Below, piece by piece: positions 25,747-35,046 of a stretch of 64,000 nt of DNA; within the stretch, counting starts at the first letter, position 1; every line of letters starts with the position of its first letter. A program made the translations under genes and the position numbers. The notes beneath the pieces are model-generated. The model worked only from the letters and a program-made list of their open reading frames with translations, had not been told where the DNA came from and did no database searches. Origin of the DNA: Trebonia sp963773105 (GTDB taxonomy: Bacteria > Actinomycetota > Actinomycetes > Streptosporangiales > Streptosporangiaceae); NCBI GenBank assembly GCA_963773105.1, contig CAVZAA010000003.1, positions 1,550,001 through 1,614,000 on the forward strand, read 5' to 3'.

Positions 25747-27693
25747 TCAATAGGGTGATCCTCGGTCATCGGACGCTTCATCGCGAAGCCACCGGTCGAA
25801 CCATGCACGCGTGCGCCGGAGCAGGTCGAGCTGGTGATTGCGCTCGGCGAACCCGTGTCCCTCACGCGGGTAGATGACGAGTTCGTGCTCGGCCCCGTAC
25901 CAGCTGAGCGCACGGTGGAAGTAGATCGCCTGGCTGACCGGCACGTTGGTGTCGTCCTCCCCGTTCACGATCAGCACCGGGGTGCGGATCTTCGACGCAA
26001 ACGAGATTGGGCTGACCTGGTCGTGCGGATGCGGGCCGGTGCCCTCCCAGCCGCAACTGCCGCTGAGTGCGGCGTCCAGGGTTCCCCCTTCACCGGTCGC
26101 GACGAGCATCCCCCAGTCGCTGATCCCGGCGGCCATCATGGCGGCCTTGAACCGGTCGGTCTGCCCAATCGCCCAGGCGGCCATGAACCCGCCATGGCTG
26201 GCACCGCCGATTCCAAGCCGGTCCGGGTCCGCGACCCCCTCGGCGATCAGCAGGTCGATCCCGCTGGTGATGTCGCTCCATTCGCTGCCGCCGACCGAGC
26301 GCGCGACCATCGCCGCGAAATCACGGCCATGACCCACCCCGCCCCGCGGGTTAGGCAGGAACACGGCGTATCCCGCAGTCGCGAGCCACTGTCCCGTAGG
26401 ATGCGGGGCGAGCATGAACTCGTCGGCGTACCGGGCATCAGGGCCGCCGTGCACCAAGGTGATGAGCGGGAACGGGCCGTCCGCGCGGTTGCGGCCGGGC
26501 GGCAATACGAGCAGGCCGTCAAGGCCGAGGCCGTCCGATGCCCGATAGGACAGGCGTTCCTGGCTTCCCCATTTGATCGCGCGCAGGGCAGGCTGGGTGT
26601 CGCTGAGCCGGATGAGCTGGCCTCCGGGCGGTCCGGCATGGACGTTCACCGGCTCATAGGAGGTGCTGGCCAGCGCCGCGATCACCGCGCCGGAACGACA
26701 CGCGGTGAGCGAGTCGACCAGGCCGTCCCGGGGGGCCACGCACCCGAACCGCAGCAGGTCAGGGTCGAGCCGGAAGATCGCGGTGTCGAGCCCGTCCGCG
26801 AACAAGGCCAGCGGCCGGCCGTCCGCGACCTGCGCCAACTCCGTGGGGCAGACAGCCATGCCCGCGGTCAGGTCACGATGCACCGCGGCACCCGCGCAGA
26901 CGGCGACATCGTAGACGGCGTCGCCGCCGAACGGCTCGGGCATCGCCAGGTAGGCCAGGTGCCAGCAGCCGTCGGCCTGCCACCAGACCGGCGACCGCGC
27001 CTCGGTCCCGACCCGGCCCAGATCACGGACCGTCCCCGCCTCCAGATCGACCACATGCAACTCGCCGGTGGTCGCGCCCGGATCATTGTCCGGGCCCGCC
27101 CAGCTGATCGCCGCCAGCGCGCCCCCATCCGACCGCGCCGCCAGCTCCACGACGTGACGGCTGCCGAGGCCGTCCACCGTACGCAGCTCGCCTGTGGCCA
27201 GGTCAAGCACCCGCAGCCTGGCACAGCGCAGCTGCTGTCCCCAGACGAACGCGTCGTCGCGCTCGGCGCGCCTGCGCTCGTCCTCCTCAGTCGGCTCGTC
27301 CGTGGCCACCACGGCGACCAGCCGGGCGTCCGCAAGCGGCCAGGCATCAGAGATCTCGCCGTGCCAGTCCGTCAGGACCTCGGCCTCCCCGCCATCGAGC
27401 CGTACCCGGTACAGCTGACGGGAACCGGCGCGATCTGACAAGAAAAACACCGACGCCGAATCCGGCGACCAGCGCGGATCAGAATCTGCCGTCGTACCCG
27501 CGGTCAGCTTCCACGACGGCGAGTTGCCGTCAGCGGCGGCCACCCAGAGCGCGCACCTATGACGCTCTCCCCTGCGGCCGACCGGAGCGACGACATACGC
27601 AACCCAGCACCCATCGGGTGAGATCACCGGCTGAGACGGCACGGCCCCGTCCACCACCAGCTCCGCGGTTAGCTCCGGTGCGTCTTCACTCAT
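25747..27693 (-). CDS. S9 family serine peptidase (prolyl oligopeptidase / acylaminoacyl-peptidase type)
   Basis: 648 aa: an N-terminal beta-propeller with WSPDSASVFFLSDRAG-type blades, then a C-terminal alpha/beta hydrolase domain with nucleophile GGASHGGF (about residue 500), acid in VNGEDDTNVP and His in REGHGFAERNHQ. No signal peptide, so cytoplasmic. These enzymes cleave short peptides or remove blocked N-terminal residues. ATG 27693 chosen; the longer frame to 27768 adds an unrelated leader. It converges on the hydrolase gene and is not evidently part of the catabolic regulon. Confidence 0.92.
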   Translation of the reverse strand: MSEDAPELTAELVVDGAVPSQPVISPDGCWVAYVVAPVGRRGERHRCALWVAAADGNSPSWKLTAGTTADSDPRWSPDSASVFFLSDRAGSRQLYRVRLDGGEAEVLTDWHGEISDAWPLADARLVAVVATDEPTEEDERRRAERDDAFVWGQQLRCARLRVLDLATGELRTVDGLGSRHVVELAARSDGGALAAISWAGPDNDPGATTGELHVVDLEAGTVRDLGRVGTEARSPVWWQADGCWHLAYLAMPEPFGGDAVYDVAVCAGAAVHRDLTAGMAVCPTELAQVADGRPLALFADGLDTAIFRLDPDLLRFGCVAPRDGLVDSLTACRSGAVIAALASTSYEPVNVHAGPPGGQLIRLSDTQPALRAIKWGSQERLSYRASDGLGLDGLLVLPPGRNRADGPFPLITLVHGGPDARYADEFMLAPHPTGQWLATAGYAVFLPNPRGGVGHGRDFAAMVARSVGGSEWSDITSGIDLLIAEGVADPDRLGIGGASHGGFMAAWAIGQTDRFKAAMMAAGISDWGMLVATGEGGTLDAALSGSCGWEGTGPHPHDQVSPISFASKIRTPVLIVNGEDDTNVPVSQAIYFHRALSWYGAEHELVIYPREGHGFAERNHQLDLLRRTRAWFDRWLRDEASDDRGSPY

Positions 27694-28311
27694 GCAACGC
27701 GCCTTTCCGGCGAACATCTGCACATTCAGTAGCAGAAAGCCTGCCACAGCGGCCTTTGGGTCAGTCAAGTTATTTGCGGTCCCCGGCCTTTAGCTGGTGG
27801 AGGCGTCATCTTCGCAGGTTAGGCAACGGCCATCGCTGGCCGGTAGCGGTTCGTTTCATCGCTCCTCCTGTCACCGGGCCGGGGTCAGTCCTGGACGGTG
27901 GCTCGTCCCGTGCCGCCGTTCTCATCTGCCAGCCTCAGGCTGGCGAGGGTGAACAGGCTTCGCCCGCACAGTGTGATCTGCCGGCGCGTACGGCCCCGAG
28001 TTGGGCCACGTTAGTGCGCATGTCAGTGAGCCATGGCGATTGTCTCGTTTCTCGGCCTGGGTCGACCCGACGCAGCGCCGTCGAATTCAGAAGGTAGGCT
28101 CAGGAATGGTAAGGGACTATGCGTGTTGGCAGCGCTTGACGGCCGGTGAGATACGTGGGGTGAACCGGTGAGCACCGTTGGAGCTGATCCGCCGGCAGGC
28201 TCCGACCGGGCGGGCGAGCCGACAGCGGCGAGTGTGTGGCATTCCGTGGCGGGAAGTCCGATTACTGACGGTCTGCTCGACTGGCCCCCCTGATGTGTTG
28301 CTCTGGCTAAC
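27694..28311. other. gene-free intergenic region with small hairpin
   Basis: 618 bp with no frame I can support. A 7-bp hairpin (GCCAGCC-TCA-GGCTGGC, 27928-27944) is the only clear structure. It contains the promoters of the S9 peptidase and of the large nitrilase-fold gene. Confidence 0.5.
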
Positions 28312-30333
28312 GTGCTCCTCAGCCGGTTGGAAGCGTTTCGCTTTGCCGTGTCCCCGGCAGGTGACTGGCCTCCGCGCTACGTCGCCGACTGGCCGCTCGC
28401 GGTCGAGGAAGCAGGCCTGGGGTGGAGCGCGTGGGTCGAGGATCGGCGCGCGACGATCCCGGGCCTGTTGCGAGAGGAATGGGGCGTGTTCAGGGAGCGC
28501 GTCCACGTGCCGCTCGAGGAGCTCGCCACGGGGCAGGACTGGCGTATGTGCCAGGCGCTGCTGACGCTTCACGCGATCGCCGACGAGGCGTGCGCTGGGC
28601 TGGGCATCGCCTTGGATAGATCGGATGGGCAGGCGTGTGCCTATCGGGCGCGCGGCCGGGAACTGCTGGTCAGGACCGGATCGCTGGCCCGGGTCAACCC
28701 GCGCCTGCTGCGGGTGCTGCCCAAGGTCTGCACGCCGCCTACCGGGCGGGCCGCATTCTCGCGTTATGCGTGCGTGCAGGGCCCGGGCATCCAGGCCCGA
28801 TGGCATAAGGTTCCAGCCCGTCACCGCGGTACGGATATCACGTCCGAGTACGCGACGCTGCTGTTGCTGCCGTGGCCGATGCAGGTTAGAGAGTCCGACT
28901 TCCGCCCAGTGGCAGGCTCGGTGAAACGGTTCGCCAAAGAGCCGTACGGTTTCTTCGAGTTCACGCCCGCCGAAGGCCTTGACCTAGACCTGCTGGACCG
29001 TATGCTGGTCGCCGCCCGGGAGGAAGTCAACAGCGTCGATGTGGTGGTCCTGCCCGAGAGCGCGGTTGCCCGGGAGGACATCGGGGCCCTCGAAGACCTG
29101 CTCCACCGCCATGGGGTCGTCTTCCTTCAGACCGGGGTCCGCGAGCGCGCATCGCAGCCGGGGCGGCTGCCGGGCAACTGGCTGCACATGGGCGTCAATC
29201 CCGCCCTTGAGAAAGGCGCAGGCCTGCCGACAGCGGAGAGCGGCCCGTGGTTTCACATCCGCCAGAACAAGCACCATCGATGGGCACTCGACGAGAGCCA
29301 GATCTTCCAGTACCACCTGGGCGGCGCACTTCACCCGGACATCTGCTGGTGGGAAGCCATGGAAGTCCCCCGCCTGGCTGTCGAGTTCATCGAGGTCGCC
29401 GAGCTCACCATGGTGTCTCTGGTCTGCCAGGACCTCGCGGAGAACGACGATGTGGCGGCGCTGATGCGGTCGGTAGGACCCACGATCGTCATCACCGCGC
29501 TTCTCGACGGGCCGCAACTGACATCCCGGTGGGCGGCACGGTATGCGAGCGTGCTGGCCGACGATCCCGGATCGGCCGTCCTGACGCTGACATCGTACGG
29601 CATGGCGCAGCGATCACGACCCCACGGACTAGCCCCTTCGCCTGTCATCGCCTTGTGGAAGGACCCTAGCCGCGGGGTCCGCGAGATTCCGCTCGAGCCA
29701 GGCGCGCACGGTGTCGTTCTCACCGTCTGCATGAGCCGAACGACCCGGCGCAGCGCCGACGGGCGATGGCCGGTTGACAACGGCACCGTCTGCTACGACG
29801 CCGCGGTCCATCAGGTCCGCGCGGCCAGCACGGGTTCAGGCTTCCCGCGCTCGCAGTCCGCCGCGCCAGTTCCGCACCCGCTGGAGGCCGACGAACTCTC
29901 GATCCTCACCGTATGGGCCGAGGCCGTGGCCGAGATGCTGGCACACGCTCCCACGCGCGCCGCGGCGCTGCTAGCCGAGGCCCGCCCCGGCGCAACATGG
30001 CGAGCAACCCTCGGACTTCCCGAACCTTCCCCGCAAGTCGGCCTGGCGATCAACTCCATGAGCCGGGAAGTATTGGCAGCCGCCGCCCAAGACGGAAGGC
30101 CGAGCCTCGACACCGTACTCAGCGCGGCAGGCGAGGACCGCCCAGGCGAACCCCGGCTCGACAACCTAGTCCGGCAAGTACTGCGAGCCATGCTCGAAGA
30201 ACGCCAGACCCGGCAACCAGCCGGCGATGCGCCTGCGGCCCGCGGCGGCCCGAGGTCAGTGACGCCGGCCAGCTCGGCTAACCCCAATGCAGGGAAGTTA
30301 AGCGTTCCGGCGCGTGGTCAAGCGGTTCGCTGA
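28312..30333 (+). CDS. large nitrilase-fold (carbon-nitrogen hydrolase-like) protein
   Basis: 673 aa from GTG 28312. An N-terminal helical domain of about 170 residues precedes a region with the nitrilase triad in order: Glu in VVVLPESAV, Lys in IRQNKHHRWALDE, Cys in MVSLVCQDLAE, then IVITALLDGPQ. The family hydrolyses nitriles or amides; nitrilase domains also occur fused to defence reverse transcriptases (DRT1 type), but no RT is adjacent here. The last 15 codons come from an inserted IS: without it the frame would end SANPG then TGA at 31882-31884. The insertion therefore costs almost nothing. Function unknown. Confidence 0.75.
   Translation: MLLSRLEAFRFAVSPAGDWPPRYVADWPLAVEEAGLGWSAWVEDRRATIPGLLREEWGVFRERVHVPLEELATGQDWRMCQALLTLHAIADEACAGLGIALDRSDGQACAYRARGRELLVRTGSLARVNPRLLRVLPKVCTPPTGRAAFSRYACVQGPGIQARWHKVPARHRGTDITSEYATLLLLPWPMQVRESDFRPVAGSVKRFAKEPYGFFEFTPAEGLDLDLLDRMLVAAREEVNSVDVVVLPESAVAREDIGALEDLLHRHGVVFLQTGVRERASQPGRLPGNWLHMGVNPALEKGAGLPTAESGPWFHIRQNKHHRWALDESQIFQYHLGGALHPDICWWEAMEVPRLAVEFIEVAELTMVSLVCQDLAENDDVAALMRSVGPTIVITALLDGPQLTSRWAARYASVLADDPGSAVLTLTSYGMAQRSRPHGLAPSPVIALWKDPSRGVREIPLEPGAHGVVLTVCMSRTTRRSADGRWPVDNGTVCYDAAVHQVRAASTGSGFPRSQSAAPVPHPLEADELSILTVWAEAVAEMLAHAPTRAAALLAEARPGATWRATLGLPEPSPQVGLAINSMSREVLAAAAQDGRPSLDTVLSAAGEDRPGEPRLDNLVRQVLRAMLEERQTRQPAGDAPAARGGPRSVTPASSANPNAGKLSVPARGQAVR
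30275..30284. repeat. left copy of the 10-bp IS target duplication
   Basis: CGGCTAACCC, repeated exactly at 31868-31877 beyond the right end of the IS4-family element. Confidence 0.9.
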
Positions 30334-31867
30334 TATTTGCGGGTTGAGCGGACATGGCAACGGAGGCCCGGTAAGACGGGTGTCGACCAAAACCCCCGCG
30401 TGTGCCGGAGACCTCCGTTGCCCGTTCAGTCTGCCATGCGTTCTGCCGTGACGACGTTCACGACCGTGATTACCGTTGCCGCCGGGGTGTTTGCCCCTGG
30501 TCACCTGGGCGAGCTCACGCGGGTTGTCCCGTTCGAGCTGGCCGATGCCGTGCTGGAGGAGGAAGGCGGCCTGGAGAGGCGGGTCCGGCTGCTGCCGTCG
30601 CGGTGCGGCCTGTACTTCCTGCTCGCGATGTGCCTGTTCCCTCGGTCTTCCTGCCTGGGCGTCTGGGGCAAGCTGACCGCCGGGCTGCGCGCGCTCGGAC
30701 TGGCGGACCCCTCGGCGAAGGCACTGCGGGACCTGCGGCGCCGGCTCGGGACCGCGCCGGTCAAGCGCCTGTTCGAGGTGCTGGCCGGGCCGCTTGGCCG
30801 GGCGTCCACTCCGGGGATCATGTTCGGCGGCTTCCGGACGGTGTTGTTCGACGGCTGCAAGTCGATCAGGGTGCCTGATACCGGGGCGAACCGGGCGTGG
30901 CTCGGCAAGCAGAACGCGTCGAACGGGGAGACCGGCTATCCGGCGCTGTCGCTGATGGCCCTGGCCGAGACCGGCACGCGTGCGCTGATCGGCGCCGTCT
31001 TCGGCAGCCAGGCCGAGGGCGAGACCGCGTGGGCGGGAAAGCTGCTGCACCTGCTGGACGCCACGATGCTGCTGCTGATGGACCGCGGCTTCGACGGAGG
31101 GAAGTTCCTGGCCGCGGTCGCCGCGACGAAGGCGCAGTTCCTGGTCCGGCTCAACGCCAACCGCCGCCCTCCGGTGCTGCGGCACCTGCCCGACGGGTCG
31201 TTCCTGTCGGTCATCGGCGGCGTGCAAGTCCGGATCATCACCGCCCGCGTGACCGTGACCTGCCACGACGGCACTGTCTACGGCGACGTGTGCCGGCTCG
31301 CCACCACCCTCCTGGATTGCCGCGCCCATCCCGCGCAGGCGCTGATGGCGCTATATCACGAGCGCTGGCAGCACGAGATCACCTACCTCGCCCTGCGCCA
31401 TACCCTCCTGACCGGCCGGGTGCTGCGCTCGGGCGACCCGGCCGGCATCCGGCAGGAGACGTGGGCGCTCCTGGCCGTCTACCAGGCGCTTCGCATCGCG
31501 GTCACCGACGCGGTCCAGACCGTGCCGGGTCTGGACCCTGACCGGGCCAGCTGGCAGCTCGCCGTCGAGACCGCCCGCGACCTCGTCACCGCCGCCGCGA
31601 ACATCACCGATCCCGGCGCCGGCGACCTGGCCGGCGATATCGGCCGCGCCGTCCTGGGCAGCCTCTGCGGGCCGCGCCGGCCCCGCGTCTGCGCCCGCAA
31701 GGTCAAGTCCCCGCTCAGCCGCTGGAACAAGCACCCCGACGGAAAACCCCGCGCAAGCAAGCGGATAACCCGCATCACCAGCCACATCGACCCGGGACAC
31801 TACCGGCCCCCGACACGCCGGCCGAAATCCGTGACAAACCCCGCAGGACCTTAACTCCCCTGCATTG
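30285..31867 (+). mobile_element. complete IS4-family insertion sequence
   Basis: 1583 bp, bounded by inverted repeats CAATGCAGGG(A/G)AGTTAAG with one mismatch (30285-30302 and 31850-31867). The target CGGCTAACCC is duplicated at 30275-30284 and 31868-31877, so the 10-bp duplication is intact and the insertion recent. Inside the leader, GGCAACGGAGG (30356) and its complement (30412) form an 11-bp inverted repeat that may block read-through transcription into the transposase. Confidence 0.9.
30436..31854 (+). CDS. IS4-family transposase
   Basis: 472 aa from ATG 30436 (a longer TTG-started frame covers the IS leader). DDE catalysts: Asp in VLFDGCKS, Asp in LLLMDRGFDG, and Glu in YHERWQHEITYLAL, which corresponds to the Y-(2)-R-W-x-E signature. 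An N-terminal IS4-type helical domain (VVPFELADAVLEE) precedes them. No interrupting stop, so it should be active. Confidence 0.93.
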   Translation: MRSAVTTFTTVITVAAGVFAPGHLGELTRVVPFELADAVLEEEGGLERRVRLLPSRCGLYFLLAMCLFPRSSCLGVWGKLTAGLRALGLADPSAKALRDLRRRLGTAPVKRLFEVLAGPLGRASTPGIMFGGFRTVLFDGCKSIRVPDTGANRAWLGKQNASNGETGYPALSLMALAETGTRALIGAVFGSQAEGETAWAGKLLHLLDATMLLLMDRGFDGGKFLAAVAATKAQFLVRLNANRRPPVLRHLPDGSFLSVIGGVQVRIITARVTVTCHDGTVYGDVCRLATTLLDCRAHPAQALMALYHERWQHEITYLALRHTLLTGRVLRSGDPAGIRQETWALLAVYQALRIAVTDAVQTVPGLDPDRASWQLAVETARDLVTAAANITDPGAGDLAGDIGRAVLGSLCGPRRPRVCARKVKSPLSRWNKHPDGKPRASKRITRITSHIDPGHYRPPTRRPKSVTNPAGP

Positions 31868-31997
31868 CGGCTAACCCCGGATGAGCCAGCCCGAGAACGC
31901 CAAGCGGTTCACGAGCCAGACCGACCGGCAGCGCCACGGCACGCCAGAACGAATGAATCAGTCGGCGCGCTGGATATCCGTTCACAGCCATGCGGCT

Positions 31998-32432
31998 TCA
32001 CCGGGGTTGGACACGGACCCAGAGGTCGTTGAAGGAGATGCTGTCGTAGAACGCCGTGCCGTCGATGACCTTGCCGCCATCCAGCTGCATGATCCAGGCG
32101 TAACTGTTCTCATAAGGCTGTCCGTCGCTGGCGATGCCGCGACCCTCCCAGATAACGATCACGGTGTCGCCGTCAGCGTAGACCGCCCGGATCTTGACCG
32201 GGCGGAAGGGCTCTGACGTAGTGAAGCGGGCGCCGAACGGCGTCAGGACCTCATCGACGAACTGCTGCTTGCTGCCGTACTCCTTCGACGCCGCCGAGTG
32301 TCCCTCGATACGCCACACCATGCCGGGCGCGAACACCTCAGTGATGGAACCAGTCCCCCGGCGCCACGCATCGAAGGCCCGGCGGATGATGTTGCGGTTG
32401 GTCTCTGTGCGGGTGGCAGGAGTATCGGTCAT
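31998..32432 (-). CDS. SnoaL-like / ketosteroid-isomerase-type NTF2 protein
   Basis: 144 aa from ATG 32432 (an ATG at 32441 is also in frame). NTF2 pattern: RAFDAWRRGTGSITEVFAPG at the N-terminus, VWRIEGHSAASKEY, then TVIVIWEGRGIASDG and a C-terminal strand ending ISFNDLWVRVQP. Commonly isomerases or dehydratase-like proteins; no catalytic residue can be assigned. It lies alone between the IS4 element and an IS1634 relic. Confidence 0.75.
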   Translation of the reverse strand: MTDTPATRTETNRNIIRRAFDAWRRGTGSITEVFAPGMVWRIEGHSAASKEYGSKQQFVDEVLTPFGARFTTSEPFRPVKIRAVYADGDTVIVIWEGRGIASDGQPYENSYAWIMQLDGGKVIDGTAFYDSISFNDLWVRVQPR

Positions 32433-32534
32433 CTGCTGCATCCGTTCGTCGGCGGTACTCGGCAACACCTCAGCGTAGGCACTTTGTCCGCCGCGATCTT
32501 GCCCTGGCTCAGCCGGCGGCAAAGGTCAGGAAGA

Positions 32535-32907
32535 TCACGCCTTGTTCCCCTCGAAGGCGCTGACCATGAGCGGGAACCCGTCCCGCCCGGTCATCAGCCC
32601 GATCGTGATCTGGGGCTCCAGGCGGCGTTCCCTGCAGAGGCCCGGCTCGCGGAACCCGTCGCCCTGAATGCCCCATCCGGGAGGAGGTGATCGGCAGCGG
32701 CCCGCCACCCGCGGGCTCCAGGCCCAGGGCGAGCTCCAGGAGCCCGGCCGCGATCCGCTGCTGCGCCGCGGGCTTCAGCGCCTTAAGCTCCGCCTCATCG
32801 TGCGCCGACCCGAGGTGCCCGGTCTCCCGCGACCCGCGCCGAGAGGACCACACCGCCTGCACCGCGGTCGCGCCCGACGTGGTCCTCACTGTCCGCATGT
32901 ACGGCAC
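32535..32907 (-). pseudogene. IS1634-family transposase remnant
   Basis: The start MPYMRTVRTTSGATAVQAV and SSRRGSRETGHLGSAHDEAE is the N-terminus of IS1634-family transposases. After about 70 residues the frame shifts to a distant internal piece (REPGLCRERRLEPQITIG ... MVSAFEGNKA) and stops at 32535. Most of the DDE domain is gone, so this is a deletion derivative. Confidence 0.8.
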
Positions 32908-33260
32908 CAGGCCACCTTACGGGCCGCGCCTAGGGCGCAAGCTCAGCTCACGCGAACCGCAAACCATCAGGTCAGCACGGCGCGCTCCTCATGAGCCCGC
33001 GATCGTGAGCCCGCTCGGGTTATATGGCCCGATTCGGCGGTCGGTCACACTTGAGTCTCGCCTCGGACTTGCGCGTCTTCCTGAAGCTCGACTCAGGATC
33101 GGTCAGCGGGTCTTCCCGGCGCAGAGTTTGGCACGCCAAGTGCCGCTCGGCGGTTGCTCTATGTGACAGGAACCGGTGCTCGTCTGCGGCGGCACACTGT
33201 ACGGCCAACATCGGTCCACGAATCTGGCCGAGAAACGCCGGATATCACGTATAACCGCAG
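32908..33260. other. gene-free flank of att copy 1
   Basis: 353 bp with no supportable gene. Its last 75 bp (33186-33260) match the sequence just left of att copy 3 (43981-44055) almost base for base, so this flank was duplicated together with the att site. Confidence 0.6.
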
Positions 33261-33303
33261 GTGGGGCGGGTGGGGCTCGAACCCACGACCGGCAGATTAT
33301 GAG
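33261..33303 (-). repeat. att copy 1: 3' half of a CAT-anticodon tRNA
   Basis: On the minus strand the 43 bp read from the anticodon loop CTCATAA through the 3' anticodon stem TCTGC, T arm GTGGGTTCGAGCCCCAC and acceptor CCGCCCCA. No 5' half follows at the right, so it is not a tRNA gene. Identical to copies 3 and 4 and one base from copy 2. Left end of decayed element 1. Confidence 0.85.
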
Positions 33304-33304
33304 G

Positions 33305-33640
33305 AAACTGCCCCGGCCGCCGTTGGTACTGGCAGCAGCCCTTTAATGTCCATCGGTGCTGGTCAGCCGGGATCTATCGGGACGGGGCAGGACCGGCCAG
33401 AACGGGGCGGGACGGGACGGATGTTCCCATTCTGTTCCCATTCGCAGGCAGGGCACGGCTCGCTCGCCTGCGTCGCCGCCGGTATCCGAGGCCGGAACAG
33501 CAGCCTGAGGGTAGTGATCCGATGTCGGAGAGGTTCCGCTGGTATCGGACTATCTCGGCGAGACGGAGGTGACCGTCATAGGTCTGCTTCAGATCGCGCG
33601 CATAGTGCTCATGCTCGCTACGACGGAGGTCATCTGAAGG
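33305..33640 (+). repeat. left-end segment of element 1 (diverged duplicate at 44099-44447)
   Basis: Alignable along its whole length to 44099-44447, with many substitutions and a few gaps. It contains a tandem TGTTCC at 33422 and 33433 (11-bp period), resembling integrase arm sites, and ends with a 22-codon frame followed by AAGGAAGG. Confidence 0.7.
33569..33637 (+). CDS. possible 22-aa hydrophobic microprotein
   Basis: GTG 33569 opens VTVIGLLQIARIVLMLATTE and VI, a single hydrophobic helix. A frame of the same length and character sits at the same place in the duplicate at 44376, with 12 of 22 residues identical and no indel. Only DNA homology may be behind this; no ribosome site is strong. 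Confidence 0.3.
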   Translation: MTVIGLLQIARIVLMLATTEVI

Positions 33641-33820
33641 AAGGTGCTCTTGGCGCGCTCCACAATCCAAATACCGCCATGAGCGGAGAATACCAACCTC
33701 GACGACACCGAAGCTGTACGGCTATTGCGTGCTTAGCAGAAGCATCCGCCAAGCGGGGAATCTTGCATCTGACCGTTAATCATAATATTGGCGCCGAATT
33801 GCTTCTTTGCCATGTCGTAG

Positions 33821-33890
33821 GCCGAGTTGGACAAGCCGTGCGGCAACCCGGCGACCGGCGAGGAACGGAAGGGCGCGGTACTGACCGGAG
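33821..33890 (+). pseudogene. tyrosine integrase internal fragment
   Basis: LDKPCGNPATGEERKGAVL matches LDKPYGDPATGEERKGAVL of the integrase remnant at 39560, including the DNA on both sides of it. Only about 23 codons are recognisable; it marks a lost integrase near the left end of element 1. Confidence 0.65.
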
Positions 33891-34035
33891 CGGCCTATCC
33901 TCCAACTGGCCGACAGCAAGCAGGAAGACACGTGCTCGAACAGTCAGAAGCGAGGCGAGAATTAAATGGAAACGCTTTGCGGGAGTCTCAATGGTCTCAG
34001 GGAAATCTCAGGTTTCATTCGGGAGAATGGCTTTC

Positions 34036-35046
34036 ATGACTGCGACCGAGGTGCCGCCGGCTGAGCTCAATAGCCCTCGGAGGTTCCCGCGGATCCCGAA
34101 GCGCGTGGCGAAGGTGGCCGGGATAGCCATCGTGGCGCTCGTCGTCGCGGTCACAGGGGCGAGCTTTGGCTACAATCTGGCGAGCGACGGACCCGCGCCA
34201 CGGCCGGCGCGCCTGCTCTTCGCGAAAGGCGGCGGGTGGGACACGCGGTACCTCGAATGGGGCACGCGCGGGACGCCGGTCGTCCTGGTGCCCGGGGCGT
34301 TCGAGACCGCCGACACCTTCGCGAAGCTCGGGCCGGCGCTAGCGAAGGACCACCGCGTGTTCGCGATCGACCTGTCCGGCACCGGCTACAGCGTGCCGAA
34401 CCCGCCGTTCAGCGCCGGCCACATGGCCGGCCAGATCCTCGCATTCCTCAAGGCACAGAAGCTCACCGGACCGGACGCGCCTATCCTGGTCGGCCACTCC
34501 GCCGGCGCCGCGGACGTCGGGATCGCCGCACTGCAAGGTCCCAGGGTCCTCAAAGGAGTCGTTTTCCTCGACGGCGACGCGACGCCACTCGGCGCCCCGT
34601 TGTTTCTCGGCGCGATCGCCGGCACGCTGTTCATCAATCCGTATAAGACGTCGGCTCTCCGGCTGGCGCTCAGCCAGGACTGGCTGATCAGGAATATTTA
34701 CAACTCCCTGTGCGGGCCCGCGTGCCCGCAGCTGGACGAAGCGGGCGTCAACACCTGGCGGTGGCCGCTTGAGCAACCCGGGTTTCAGGCGGAAATCACG
34801 TACTCGATGCGCTACGGGATTACCGCTATGACCTCCGCGCAGTTCGCCGCGCTGAAGGCGGCTGACGTGCCGGAACTCGTCGTCGTCGGGGTCGGCGACC
34901 CGGAGATGTCACACTCTGACGCGGCGCTGACGGCGCGAAGAATCGGCGCCCCGCCGCCGGTTTACGTGCCCGGCCGGCACCTGACGATGATCACCTCGCC
35001 ACGCCAGATCGCCACCGCTATCGATTCCCTCGGCAATCGGCAGTAG
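34036..35046 (+). CDS. membrane-anchored or secreted alpha/beta hydrolase
   Basis: 336 aa from ATG 34036 with GGGAGA upstream. A single hydrophobic segment (VAGIAIVALVVAVTGASFGY, residues 25-45) is a signal anchor or signal peptide. The hydrolase domain begins LEWGTRGTPVVLVPG; nucleophile in VGHSAGA, acid probably in VGVGDPEMSH, His in PGRHLTMI. Substrate unknown. First intact gene of element 1, after the decayed left end. Confidence 0.85.
   Translation: MTATEVPPAELNSPRRFPRIPKRVAKVAGIAIVALVVAVTGASFGYNLASDGPAPRPARLLFAKGGGWDTRYLEWGTRGTPVVLVPGAFETADTFAKLGPALAKDHRVFAIDLSGTGYSVPNPPFSAGHMAGQILAFLKAQKLTGPDAPILVGHSAGAADVGIAALQGPRVLKGVVFLDGDATPLGAPLFLGAIAGTLFINPYKTSALRLALSQDWLIRNIYNSLCGPACPQLDEAGVNTWRWPLEQPGFQAEITYSMRYGITAMTSAQFAALKAADVPELVVVGVGDPEMSHSDAALTARRIGAPPPVYVPGRHLTMITSPRQIATAIDSLGNRQ

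Noticed and set aside
33154..34026. Long N-terminal extension of the hydrolase at 34036, including GGWGSNPRPADYEE
   Set aside because: That stretch is the translation of the tRNA-derived att copy and the duplicated left end, a known type of spurious ORF. The hydrolase start at 34036 with its signal anchor is better.
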